Below, in pieces: positions 1-6,172 of a stretch of DNA of 44,349 nt. The notes below the pieces were generated by a model. It had not been told where the DNA came from. It was given only the letters and a program-made list of their open reading frames with translations, and searched no databases. The position numbers were made by a program, and so were the translations under genes. The stretch comes from an uncultured Clostridia bacterium. Its GTDB lineage: Bacteria; Bacillota; Clostridia; Oscillospirales; Oscillospiraceae. Where the stretch lies: assembly GCA_946531435.1 (NCBI GenBank), contig CAMNAO010000010.1:1-44349 (forward strand), written 5' to 3'. How positions within the stretch are numbered: the first letter of the stretch is position 1; each line of letters opens with the position of its first letter.

Positions 1-82
1 CGGCCAGGATCGCCGCGGCGTTGATGGTGGTGGCCGTCTTACCGACCCCGCCTTTCAGGTTGAGGATTGCAATTGTCTTCAT
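1..82 (-). CDS. ParA-family partition ATPase, N-terminus only
   Basis: The reverse strand from 82 reads MKTIAILNLKGGVGKT and continues to the window edge. This is the deviant Walker A motif (KGGVGKT) at the extreme N-terminus, typical of ParA/Soj/MinD ATPases that segregate plasmids or integrated elements. Only 27 codons are visible. It is the last visible gene of the leftward operon, 53 bp beyond the preceding gene, and has its own AGGAGG ribosome site in the recurring leader motif at 83-103. ParA suggests that the element can exist as a segregating circle. MinD-like or chromosomal Soj proteins share the motif, but the replication neighbours favour a plasmid or phage partner. Confidence 0.85.
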   Translation of the reverse strand, partial: MKTIAILNLKGGVGKTATTINAAAILA

Positions 83-103
83 TGTTCTCGTGATGTCCTC
101 CTT
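83..103 (-). promoter_or_regulatory. Recurring leader motif, copy A, with parA ribosome site
   Basis: On the reverse strand AAGGAGGACATCACGAG runs into AACA and the parA ATG. The same 21 bp occur without a mismatch at 4378-4398, and 16 of 17 bp recur at 2651-2667. It holds the Shine-Dalgarno sequence plus a conserved CATCACGAGAACA that translation alone does not require. Confidence 0.6.
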
Positions 104-135
104 GTTGTGTAGGGGCCGGCGCCCTCGACGGCCCG

Positions 136-441
136 CTAAAATTTAAAGCACTCCCGCCCGATACAGCCGGGCTTGAGTACCGGATACTCTACCATGTACC
201 AGCGATGCCCCTCGTGGATCCGCACCACGGTACCCGTCACCGGCCGGCGGAGAGCGTCCCCGAAGCCGGCGGAGTGATCGGTGTTGGCTGCGGGGACGAA
301 GCGCACCCGGTCACCGATTTCTGGTCGCCCCGGCGCAGGCTGCAGCGGTTCTTCCTCGGCGGAGTCGGTGACCAGCTGCGGCGCCGGCGGCGGGGTGTAG
401 TCGCCGGGGTGCCGGTAACGCTTTTTCTTCCTCTTGCTCAA
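136..441 (-). CDS. Small basic hypothetical protein of the mobile element
   Basis: A 101-residue protein with a very basic start (SKRKKKRYRH), a Pro/Glu-rich linker, and a C-terminal part (GDRVRFVP, TGTVVRIHEGHRWYMVEY) that looks like a small beta-barrel of the SH3 or KOW kind. I do not recognise a named family. The start is TTG at 441, overlapping the TGA of the helicase gene (TTGA) and preceded by GGAGGAGGTGCC, so it is translationally coupled to the helicase. Lying between helicase and parA, it is probably an accessory of replication or partition, but that is inference from position only. Confidence 0.75.
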   Translation of the reverse strand: MSKRKKKRYRHPGDYTPPPAPQLVTDSAEEEPLQPAPGRPEIGDRVRFVPAANTDHSAGFGDALRRPVTGTVVRIHEGHRWYMVEYPVLKPGCIGRECFKF

Positions 442-1814
442 AAAGGCACCTCCTCCCCTGCCTCCGGGGCGTAGTCGGCAAAGGACTGCTGCCTGTCGTC
501 TGACTTCGCCTGGGCCTGCACTCTCCGGAGCTCCCGGTTCCGATCGATCACTGACCAGCGCCTTCGCTCTTCTTCCGTTTGCTGATCCTCGAACGGGGGC
601 ACATAGCTGAAGCGCATGTGCTGCGAGTCAAAACTCAAGAGCAAATGGCTTTGCGGGCCGTCCTTGTTCTTCTCAATCTGCAGAACCCGATTACTGTCCC
701 GGTCCTTTGGGTCCGAGAGATCCAGGAGCAGAATCGCCTCTGCGTCCTGCTTCAGCTGCCGGCTTTCGCGCAGGTCCTGCATGGAAATATATCGCCGGTC
801 GCCGCGTTTGTCCGTCTCAGGCACCGTCACCTGGCTGAGGCCTACCACCGTGACACCCAGCTCCTGGGCGATGGCGTGCAGCCCCATGGAGATCTCCGTC
901 ACCGCTTCATAGCGGCTCCCGGCCCGCGTGGGGATGAGCTGCACATAGTCCACGAAGATCACCTGGAAGCCCCAGGCCAAGCACTTAGCCCGGATATCCG
1001 CCACGGTATAGCGGGCCGTTTCCAGGATCCGGAGGTTTGCCTCCTTGCTCCGGCGGCCAAGCTCCAGCACGCGATCGATCTCCTCATCCCGGAGCCGCTT
1101 GCCTTTACTGCGTCCCAGGCTCACGTCGGCGTCATTGGCCACCAGGCGGTCCGTCAGGTTCTGCAGCGTAGTCTCATAGCTGAAAAAGCCAACTTTCTTC
1201 CCGCTGCGGGCGATGGCCAAAGCCAGCTGCAGCGCCAGGGCCGTCTTGCCCACGCTGCTGTCCGCGCCGATCACCACGAAATTGCCGAGGCCCAGCTGAA
1301 GCTTCTCATTCAGCGCCGGAATGCCCCAGTCCAGATGGTCCGGCGGCGTGTCGTCCTGCTGCCGCTTTATGTAATCCGCCACCAGATCGCTGTAGCTCCG
1401 GTCCCGGTCGCTCTGCGCTTGGACCAGAAGGCCGGCGGCCTTGGCCAGCATTTCCCTGGCATCTGCCAGGGAAATCCCTGCGGAGCAGATCTCAATACAA
1501 GCCTCCTGGATTTCTCTGAGCTGTCGCCCCTCCCGCAGGAGGCGGGCGTACTCGCGCACGTTGGCAGAGCTTGGGGTTAGGCCTGCGAGATCCGCCAGGA
1601 TCTGCGCATAGCCGGGGCTTCCCAGCCGGTCCAGCACGGTCACCGGATCGATGACCCGGCGCTCCAGGAAGAGGGCGCGCATGGCCTCGAAGACGCTGCG
1701 CAGCTCCGCGGTGGGGAAGTCCTCCGGTCGAAGCTGCTGCATTAGCATGGGGATGCAGCGGGCGTCCAGGAGCATGCTGCCCAGGACAGAGACCTCCGGC
1801 GTGGGTGTCAGCAT
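438..1814 (-). CDS. DnaB-like replicative helicase
   Basis: A 458-residue hexameric helicase homologue. The N-terminal DnaB domain (about 1-110; EVSVLGSMLLD, PEDFPTAELRSVFEAM) is followed by a RecA-type ATPase: Walker A GADSSVGKT at about 183-191, Walker B VIFVDYVQLI at about 285-294, then GLSQVT and RESRQLKQDAEAIL, the usual DnaB motifs H3 and H4. The length is normal for DnaB. Its ATG overlaps the end of the replisome-organiser gene by 7 bp, so the two are likely made together as the helicase and its loader or initiator. It differs from a chromosomal dnaC in context and serves the element's own replication. Confidence 0.92.
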   Translation of the reverse strand: MLTPTPEVSVLGSMLLDARCIPMLMQQLRPEDFPTAELRSVFEAMRALFLERRVIDPVTVLDRLGSPGYAQILADLAGLTPSSANVREYARLLREGRQLREIQEACIEICSAGISLADAREMLAKAAGLLVQAQSDRDRSYSDLVADYIKRQQDDTPPDHLDWGIPALNEKLQLGLGNFVVIGADSSVGKTALALQLALAIARSGKKVGFFSYETTLQNLTDRLVANDADVSLGRSKGKRLRDEEIDRVLELGRRSKEANLRILETARYTVADIRAKCLAWGFQVIFVDYVQLIPTRAGSRYEAVTEISMGLHAIAQELGVTVVGLSQVTVPETDKRGDRRYISMQDLRESRQLKQDAEAILLLDLSDPKDRDSNRVLQIEKNKDGPQSHLLLSFDSQHMRFSYVPPFEDQQTEEERRRWSVIDRNRELRRVQAQAKSDDRQQSFADYAPEAGEEVPF

Positions 1815-2599
1815 CGCTCGCCCACCAACTTTCTCTCCGGCGCGGCCTCATTGGAAGGGAGTTCTTCATACTCCTCCCAGGATCGCGCGTTGAGCCAGGT
1901 TGAGGCATAGGGGATCCCGATCCCCTCCTGCCACTGGCGGCTTTCCTTCTGGTGCTTCAGGGCGATGGCCATCCGGTCTATGGTGGCGTCATCCGCCCTG
2001 AGGCGGTCCCAGGCGGCAATGGCTCGGTCTTTCTTGGGGCGTCTCCCGTGCCCGGTTCCGTCCGGGATCGCGGGGTAGTATCTCCAGAAGGCCTCAAAGC
2101 GCTCGGGCTTCCAATCCGGGGCGGCTTTCGGTTCCTTCCGGGCCGTTCTCCTCCGGCTGCCGTCGGAGGGCACGTCCCCCTCTGGGGGACTATAGGGGGT
2201 AACTTGATCTTCAGTATTTAATTGTGGCGGATTTTTGGGCACCGGAATCCTGGGCAACGGTGGGTCATCCGTCGCCCAGAAATCCGGGCAACGGTCAGGG
2301 TCGCGCCCCTCGGGAAACTCCCGCAGGGTATAGTCGTAGCCGGAGAAGCGCCCTCCGGACCGGTGCTGGTCTCGGGTCAGATACCCGGCCGCCTCCAGCT
2401 CCTTCAGCACATTCCGGACCGCCTCGCGCCCCTCCTTGCAGATCCCGGCGAGGCCCGCCACCGAGTAGCTCCAGTCATCCTTGAGAGAGAGCATCTTACT
2501 CATGAGGCCCACGGCCCGGAGTGAGAGGCTCTTGTCGCGGAGGTGGTAGTTCGCCATGTGGGTGTAGTTTTTGTTGCGTTCAAAGCGGATCACGCCCAT
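1808..2599 (-). CDS. Replisome organiser / helix-turn-helix replication protein
   Basis: A 263-residue protein. The N-terminus (MGVIRFERNKNYTHMANYHLRDKSLSLRA split over residues 1-29, then GLMSKMLSL and SVAGLAGI with KEGREAVRNVL) is the winged-helix module common to Firmicutes phage and plasmid replication proteins. A Pro-rich linker (about 100-165) leads to a DnaD-like tail with FWRYYP and a C-terminal W-rich stretch (ASTWLNARSWEEY) near 240. Such proteins bind the origin and deliver DnaB. The start has a strong AAGGAGGAGGTG site. The next gene is the helicase, as in phage replication modules. The origin itself was not recognised. Confidence 0.85.
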   Translation of the reverse strand: MGVIRFERNKNYTHMANYHLRDKSLSLRAVGLMSKMLSLKDDWSYSVAGLAGICKEGREAVRNVLKELEAAGYLTRDQHRSGGRFSGYDYTLREFPEGRDPDRCPDFWATDDPPLPRIPVPKNPPQLNTEDQVTPYSPPEGDVPSDGSRRRTARKEPKAAPDWKPERFEAFWRYYPAIPDGTGHGRRPKKDRAIAAWDRLRADDATIDRMAIALKHQKESRQWQEGIGIPYASTWLNARSWEEYEELPSNEAAPERKLVGERC

Positions 2600-2733
2600 A
2601 TTGGTTCACCTCCTCCTTGACATCCGGCGGATAAACTGGTATATTGTTGGTGTTCTCGTGATGGCCTTAACGGGCTATCGCCCAGCGTCGGGACGGCATG
2701 CAGCGCCGCCCCGGCGCTTTTATTTTTGCTCAT
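2590..2733 (-). CDS. Possible 47-residue coupled small ORF
   Basis: The ATG at 2733 follows GGAGGCCACAC and lies inside the end of the ASCH gene. The stop overlaps the ATG of the replisome organiser. Translation gives MSKNKSAGAALHAV, then a Pro/Ser/Gly-rich tail with no recognisable fold. The spacing and overlaps with both neighbours fit a translated coupling peptide, but the tail spans the recurring leader motif (2651-2667), so it may equally be a decayed gene start. I do not recognise it. Confidence 0.35.
   Translation of the reverse strand: MSKNKSAGAALHAVPTLGDSPLRPSREHQQYTSLSAGCQGGGEPIWA
2651..2667 (-). promoter_or_regulatory. Recurring leader motif, copy C
   Basis: Reverse strand AGGCCATCACGAGAACA, 16 of 17 identical to copies A (83-103) and B (4378-4398). 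Here it is not next to a start codon; the replisome organiser starts about 50 bp downstream with its own ribosome site. Its survival without a translational role argues for a protein-binding or partition site. Confidence 0.45.
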
Positions 2734-3031
2734 GTGTGGCCTCCTCCGTAATTCGCACAATGCGAAGAACATAGTATTTCTTGTTTGGTTTCGCGCCCCA
2801 TTCCGGCTTTCCTTGCTTACATGAAAGCGTACACACAGCGGTTATGGCAGAGGAATCAGAACGATAACCGTTGCGAAATCTGACCTCATGCTCGTCTCCC
2901 CAATAAGCAGGATAGCCCCACACATTTCGGAATCGGGTGGAATAGTAAGGCTTGATTTCCCGGTATTCCTCCTCTTTCTCCCCGGAGAGAATCATGTCGA
3001 ACCATTTCTTCTTAATCGGAAGTGTCAGCAT
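2720..3031 (-). CDS. ASCH domain protein
   Basis: A 103-residue protein beginning MLTLPIKKKWFDMILSGEK, then EEYREIKPYY, the classic opening of phage-encoded ASCH (PUA-like RNA-binding) domains. The downstream WGDEHEVRFRNGY and the closing KKYYVLRIVRI strands fit the same beta-barrel. ASCH domains are proposed to bind RNA or modified bases; some act as N4-acetylcytidine amidohydrolases, which cannot be inferred here. I chose the ATG at 3031 because homology begins there, although the ribosome site (GATAAGAG) is weak. It overlaps the preceding zinc-ribbon gene by 20 bp. Confidence 0.8.
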   Translation of the reverse strand: MLTLPIKKKWFDMILSGEKEEEYREIKPYYSTRFRNVWGYPAYWGDEHEVRFRNGYRSDSSAITAVCTLSCKQGKPEWGAKPNKKYYVLRIVRITEEATHEQK

Positions 3032-3425
3032 AGCTCTTATCTCGCATATCCGCACCGCAGCGGGAGCAAAACGGTCTCGTGGCATAAACACCAGTCTCAG
3101 GCGCAAGACAGTTTGAACAGTGCCACCAATCCACGCCGTCGGGGAACCTGGAGCCGTCATGTATCCACTCGCCCCTCACCACAGGCCGCACGTCGGCGGC
3201 GGGAAGTTCGCCGATCTTGTCAGCGTAAGCCTGCACGGCTCTTTCCGCGGTCTTTAAGCGGCTCTCAAATGGTTGTACCGGAATACGGAAGTCCAGATTT
3301 AACGCATCTTCACGTCTGATATACTCTTTCATGTCTCTCTCCTCTTCCGCAGCCAGGCCTGTCCGGCCGGCGGCGGCCCACTGAGCCTGACGCCAGGCCC
3401 GGCCCAGCTCCTCGGGGGACATCAC
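3012..3425 (-). CDS. Zinc-ribbon phage-type hypothetical protein
   Basis: A 137-residue protein. The part from MKEYIRREDALNLDF onward is a type common in clostridial prophages: a conserved IPVQPFE segment, a helix (RLKTAERAVQAYADKI), then RGEWIHDG and two Cys pairs (WWHCSNCLAP and FCSRCGADMR) that form a zinc ribbon near the C-terminus. The first ATG (3425) overlaps the TGA of the preceding regulator by four bases. An internal ATG 31 codons later has GAGGAGAGAGAC before it and may be the main start. The function is unknown; nucleic-acid binding is likely. Confidence 0.75.
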   Translation of the reverse strand: MMSPEELGRAWRQAQWAAAGRTGLAAEEERDMKEYIRREDALNLDFRIPVQPFESRLKTAERAVQAYADKIGELPAADVRPVVRGEWIHDGSRFPDGVDWWHCSNCLAPETGVYATRPFCSRCGADMRDKSYADTSD

Positions 3426-3688
3426 TCCCCCACCACCTTCATCTCCGTGACCGTGCCGCGCCCCCTCCCCTTCTGGGCAAAGAGCTCCGGCAGGAAAAAC
3501 ATGGGGATCTCCTCCGGCGGGATCTCCAGCGCCTTAGCCAGCACCGGAATATCGCCCCGCCGAATGTCGCTCTTCCCGGTGAGCCAGTTGGAGATCGTCC
3601 CCTGACTGTGGCCGGTGATGGCTGCCAGATCGGACTGGTTATAGTCCAGCTCCAGCATGCGGGCCCGGATCTTCAGATACATCCTCAT
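3422..3688 (-). CDS. Cro/C1-type helix-turn-helix protein
   Basis: An 88-residue XRE protein. The helix-turn-helix (about 13-45) reads YNQSDLAAITGHSQGTISNWLTGKS split across its helices, followed by ADIPVL-type helices (RGDIPVLAKALEIPPEEIPMFF) that place the domain in the Cro/C1 fold. The tail is short and basic, with no dimerisation domain seen. Overlaps of 4 bp at both ends couple it to its neighbours. In a leftward early operon it is a candidate Cro-like antirepressor, but three such genes in a row leave the division of labour open. Confidence 0.85.
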   Translation of the reverse strand: MRMYLKIRARMLELDYNQSDLAAITGHSQGTISNWLTGKSDIRRGDIPVLAKALEIPPEEIPMFFLPELFAQKGRGRGTVTEMKVVGE

Positions 3689-4137
3689 TTGTCGCCGCCT
3701 CCTTCCGCGTATCGCATGTGCAGCCCCGCGGAGATCAGCGCCTCCAGCTGGGCCATGGCGTAGGTGTACGCATCCCGTTCCCCCTCATCCACGGCGCCGT
3801 CCGCACCGATCCGGATGAGGTCCTGCATGCCGTCCCTGGTAAACTCCTGCAGCGCGGCCAGCAGGCTCAGCACCGCCTCCGGCAGCGGCTTCTCCTCCAG
3901 CTCCGGGAGGACCTCCGCCGCCACGCGGCTCTTTTGCAGGAGATGCCAGTAGCAGATGATGTGCTGCCCGGCCACCTCCGCCATGCGGAGCACAATGGCA
4001 TCCGAGGGCATCCCGGCCCCGGTCTCGTAGAGCCGCACGGACTCCACGGAGATTCCCAGCACCTCGGCCCAGCGCTCCTGCGTGAGACCGGCAGCCTTCC
4101 TTGCGTTTCGGTAGATGTTTATGGAGTCATCCTGCAT
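3685..4137 (-). CDS. Cro/C1-type regulator with long C-terminal helical domain
   Basis: 150 residues. The HTH is at about 10-40 (ARKAAGLTQERWAEVLGIS, VESVRLYETG), followed by a helical region containing IICYWHLLQ and VLPELEEKPLPEAVLSLLAAL, and an acidic stretch (DGAVDEGERDAYTYAM). This C-terminal part, with a mid-domain tyrosine/tryptophan and a late DE-rich loop, recurs in regulators of clostridial prophages and ICEs. Its start overlaps the previous gene by 11 bp. The role is probably control of the early operon. Confidence 0.82.
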   Translation of the reverse strand: MQDDSINIYRNARKAAGLTQERWAEVLGISVESVRLYETGAGMPSDAIVLRMAEVAGQHIICYWHLLQKSRVAAEVLPELEEKPLPEAVLSLLAALQEFTRDGMQDLIRIGADGAVDEGERDAYTYAMAQLEALISAGLHMRYAEGGGDK

Positions 4138-4378
4138 GGCTAACTTCCTCCTCCTGGGTTATACTCTCTTCCGGGGGCTCGTACAGTTCCTCAATGCCGC
4201 AGCCCAGGACCCAAGCCATACGCGGCAGGTATTCCGCCGACGGCCAGACGCGCCCGACCTCCCATGCGGCGATGAGGGAGCGCGATACATTCAGGGCTGC
4301 GGCCAGGGCGTCCTGGGTGTACCCGGCCTTTCTCCGCCGGGGTGCCAGGCCCCTGAGCCCTTTCGTGATCTCGGTCAT
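4127..4378 (-). CDS. Cro/C1-type regulator
   Basis: 83 residues from the ATG at 4378: MTEITKGLRGLAPRRRKAG, then YTQDALAAALNVSRSLIAAWEVGR (HTH about 20-45) and a further helix with LPRMAWVLGCGIEELYE. The start is fixed by AAGGAGGACATCACGAGAAC, the same leader that precedes parA. Longer readings upstream run through non-conserved sequence. It is the second gene of the leftward operon. Its stop lies inside the next regulator gene. Confidence 0.85.
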   Translation of the reverse strand: MTEITKGLRGLAPRRRKAGYTQDALAAALNVSRSLIAAWEVGRVWPSAEYLPRMAWVLGCGIEELYEPPEESITQEEEVSHAG

Positions 4379-4398
4379 GTTCTCGTGATGTCCTCCTT
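4378..4398 (-). promoter_or_regulatory. Recurring leader motif, copy B
   Basis: Twenty-one bases identical to 83-103. It includes the AAGGAGG ribosome site of the HTH gene that starts at 4378, and the final A of AGAACA is the first base of that ATG. The two copies are 4.3 kb apart in the same operon. Confidence 0.6.
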
Positions 4399-4401
4399 TC
4401 T

Positions 4402-4578
4402 CTAAGTTTTGTTGCCCATGGCGTTCTCTTCCATCCGCCGCAGCTGTTCCTCCCGTTCCCGCCGCCAGCGCTCCCGGAAGGAGAACACGCAGATGGCGTA
4501 GATCACCGCAAGCAGCGCGAGGGCGATCACGCCCAGACACAGCAGGGCGGAGACTTTGCACCAGAGAAAATACAGCAT
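4402..4578 (-). CDS. Small single-pass membrane protein
   Basis: 58 residues: a short N-terminus (MLYFLWCKVSALL), a hydrophobic segment of about 20 residues (CLGVIALALLAVIYAICVF), then a charged amphipathic tail (RERWRREREEQLRRMEE). AAAGGAGACTCCT precedes the ATG. It is the first gene after the leftward promoter, about 170 nt downstream of it. Small early membrane proteins of this sort in phages and ICEs can be superinfection or excision factors; here the function is unknown. Confidence 0.65.
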   Translation of the reverse strand: MLYFLWCKVSALLCLGVIALALLAVIYAICVFSFRERWRREREEQLRRMEENAMGNKT

Positions 4579-4731
4579 AGGAGTCTCCTTTTGCGTGATT
4601 GTTGCCCTCTCCCCGGCGCAGGCGGCTGCCTGGCCGCCCGCCGGGGCAAGGAAGGGTAAAATCCCCGCACCCGCCTGGGCGCGTTCTCCACGCCCTGAGC
4701 GTTCCGCAGCGCCCAATGGAAGGCAGGCGGC
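4579..4731 (-). other. Structured leader of the leftward operon
   Basis: About 150 nt lie between the promoter start and the first gene. They contain a strong nested hairpin at about 4611-4646 (CCCCGG paired to CCGGGG, inner GGCGGC to GCCGCC). No T-run follows it, so it is not an obvious terminator. It could serve antitermination or translational control. Confidence 0.4.
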
Positions 4732-4820
4732 ACTCCCCAAAATGGGGAGTGATTTAAATATAATCCCCGTTTTCGGGATTGTCAATAGTTTTAACAAATA
4801 TTTTCCCTGATATGGGGAAT
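4732..4820. promoter_or_regulatory. Three repressor operators (O1, O2, O3)
   Basis: Three inverted repeats of one type, centred at 4741, 4771 and 4811, so 30 and 40 bp apart. O1 (4732-4750) is ACTCCCC-5 nt-GGGGAGT, perfect. O2 (4762-4780) is AATCCC-7 nt-GGGATT. O3 (4803-4819) is TTCCC-7 nt-GGGAA. O2 fills the spacer of the leftward promoter, O1 covers its start site, and O3 lies just upstream of the rightward repressor promoter. This matches repressor-controlled switches such as lambda OR. The repressor at 4875 is the probable ligand (inference). Confidence 0.8.
4757..4785 (-). promoter_or_regulatory. Leftward early promoter
   Basis: Reverse strand TTGACA (4780-4785), 17-bp spacer, TATATT (4757-4762). 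This is a near-consensus sigma-A promoter firing leftward into the regulator/replication operon. Operator O2 occupies the whole spacer. Confidence 0.85.
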
Positions 4821-4846
4821 GAAATGAATCGATCAGTTTTAGGCGT

Positions 4847-4852
4847 TATAAT
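4847..4852 (+). promoter_or_regulatory. Rightward repressor promoter, -10 box
   Basis: A perfect TATAAT lies 23 bp before the repressor start. The -35 region (about 4824-4829) is poor, and operator O3 is centred about 48 bp upstream of the expected start site. A weak -35 with an adjacent operator is what a self-activated repressor promoter would show (inference). Confidence 0.5.
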
Positions 4853-4874
4853 TGCATTGATAGGGGTGATAGCG

Positions 4875-5201
4875 TTGAACAGGATAAAAGAGCTTAGGCT
4901 TTCCAAAGGAATGAAGCAGACAGATCTTGCAAAGCTTTTAAAGTGCGCCCCTACTGCCGTCTCGAAATATGAGCTTGAGCAGCTGGATATCAGTTCTTCA
5001 ATCATCCGATCTCTCTGTGACATCTTCGGCTGCACCGCAGATTACCTCCTGGGCCGCAGCCCAGTGGCCAGCCCGCAGCTGACGCCGGAGGAGGAAGAGA
5101 TTCTCCTGGCTCTGCGCAATGCGGATGATCGGGCCCGCGATATGGTGGCCCTGGCCCTTGAGCCCTTCCGTCAAGACGCCTCCGAAAAGAAGGCAATATA
5201 A
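4875..5201 (+). CDS. Cro/C1-type repressor (immunity-type)
   Basis: 108 residues from TTG at 4875, preceded by AGGGGTGAT: NRIKELRLSKGMKQTDLAKLL starts the usual XRE domain, with recognition helix APTAVSKYELEQ and then SLCDIFGCTADYLLGRS, a standard ending of the domain at about 65. The C-terminus (LTPEEEEILLALRNADDRARDMVALALEP) is a short helix hairpin, as in SlrR-like and phage repressors without a peptidase domain. Longer upstream starts would run through the -10 box and operators, so TTG is preferred. It diverges from the leftward operon over three shared operators. Likely the master repressor of the element. Confidence 0.85.
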   Translation: MNRIKELRLSKGMKQTDLAKLLKCAPTAVSKYELEQLDISSSIIRSLCDIFGCTADYLLGRSPVASPQLTPEEEEILLALRNADDRARDMVALALEPFRQDASEKKAI

Positions 5202-5220
5202 TCTATTTGGGATAAAAACC

Positions 5221-5244
5221 AGCGGTGTCCGAATGGACACCGCT
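5221..5244. promoter_or_regulatory. Perfect inverted repeat AGCGGTGTCC/GGACACCGCT
   Basis: A 10-bp perfect stem with a GAAT loop just after the repressor stop and 20 bp before the next ATG. No T-run follows. A shorter relative (GTGTCCG-3 nt-CGGACAC) lies at 6074-6090 at the far end of the same two-gene unit, so it may be an operator or a processing site rather than a terminator. Confidence 0.55.
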
Positions 5245-5263
5245 GAAAGGTAGGGAGATCGCT

Positions 5264-5425
5264 ATGGCAAGAAAAAAGAAGTCTCTGATTCCTGGCCTCA
5301 GCTTCAGTTGGAAGCGGGCCCTGGGCATCACGAAGGCAAAACGGAAGATCGCAAAGGCCACCGGGATCCCTACCACCAAATCCGGGCGCCAGCGGAAGCT
5401 GGGTAAGCTCTTCGGGATCAAGTGA
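5264..5425 (+). CDS. Small basic hypothetical protein
   Basis: 53 residues starting MARKKKSLIPGLSFSWKRAL, then TKAKRKIAKATGIP and a basic end (RQRKLGKLFGIK). About one third of residues are Lys or Arg. AGGTAGGGAGATCGCT precedes the ATG; an earlier in-frame ATG at 5225 lies within the inverted repeat and is less likely. Proteins of this appearance are frequent next to repressors in clostridial elements. The role is unknown; nucleic-acid binding is plausible from its charge. It is 7 bp from the next gene. Confidence 0.6.
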   Translation: MARKKKSLIPGLSFSWKRALGITKAKRKIAKATGIPTTKSGRQRKLGKLFGIK

Positions 5426-5432
5426 GGAACAT

Positions 5433-6068
5433 ATGAGACTTTTAAAGAGACTGTTTTCGATTGTCGGAATCGTCCTGCTGCTCTCCGTGGTGGCCGGCAT
5501 GTGCGGCGGCGAGACCGAGAGCACCAAAGCCAGCACCGCGCCCAGCTTGGAAGCGCACCAGGAAGCGGCCCCGGAGGCTGAGGCTCCGGCGGAACGCTCC
5601 ATGCCCGAGGCTGTGCCGGATCCGGAGCCTGTGGAGACAGAGGCACCCGATGGTGCGGAGATCCTGACCGCGGCGGCGATTCTGTCCGAAGAAGCGGAAA
5701 GTTCGCTCCCGGAGGAGCCGGAGTCTGAGGCCCTGCCAGCTGAGGAGACGGAGCCCGAGGCTGTGCCGGATCCGGGGCCTGAGCCGGAGCCCGACGTCGA
5801 AGTCCAGGAGGAGGCCGCAGAAGAATCAAAACCGGAGCCTGAGCCCCAGGTGGAGCTGGAACCGGAAAGGCCTACCCAGGAGAAAAAAGAAGACAATACA
5901 CAAAAGGCTTCAACCCACTATGTCCTAAACACGAACACGAGGAAGTTCCATAAGCCTTCCTGCTCCAGTGTCGGTAAGATCAAGGCAAGCAACAAAAAGG
6001 ACTATTATGGGGACAGAAAAGACTTGATCGATCAAGGCTATGACCCATGCAAGTCCTGCAATCCGTGA
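5433..6068 (+). CDS. Membrane-anchored protein with Ada-like metal-binding C-terminus
   Basis: 211 residues in three parts. Residues 1-24 are a hydrophobic anchor or signal (RLFSIVGIVLLLSVVAG). About 25-160 is a disordered Glu/Pro-rich spacer with imperfect repeats (EAVPDPEP, EAVPDPGPEPEP). The end, from about 162, reads HYVLNTNTRKFHKPSCSSV, then KKDYYGDRKDLIDQGYDPCKSC, the four-residue-spaced His/Cys pattern of the Ada N-terminal-like metal-binding module also found at the ends of secreted nucleases and ComEC-like proteins. There is no nuclease domain. MCGG near residue 24 is not a good lipobox. It is co-transcribed with the small basic gene. Confidence 0.75.
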   Translation: MRLLKRLFSIVGIVLLLSVVAGMCGGETESTKASTAPSLEAHQEAAPEAEAPAERSMPEAVPDPEPVETEAPDGAEILTAAAILSEEAESSLPEEPESEALPAEETEPEAVPDPGPEPEPDVEVQEEAAEESKPEPEPQVELEPERPTQEKKEDNTQKASTHYVLNTNTRKFHKPSCSSVGKIKASNKKDYYGDRKDLIDQGYDPCKSCNP

Positions 6069-6073
6069 AGCCC

Positions 6074-6158
6074 GTGTCCGATCCGGACACAAAAAAATCC
6101 CCGGCGCAGCCGCGCCGGGGAGATTGATATAAAACAGAAACCGCCCCAGCTGGGGCGG
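6074..6158. terminator. Convergent terminator region
   Basis: Three hairpins lie between converging genes: GTGTCCG/CGGACAC (6074-6090), CCCCGGCGC/GCGCCGGGG (6099-6120) and CCGCCCC/GGGGCGG (6141-6158). For leftward transcription the second is followed by seven Ts (complement of 6091-6097), so it terminates the toxin gene. The third may serve rightward transcripts. Confidence 0.7.
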
Positions 6159-6172
6159 TAGATTTCATTCCA

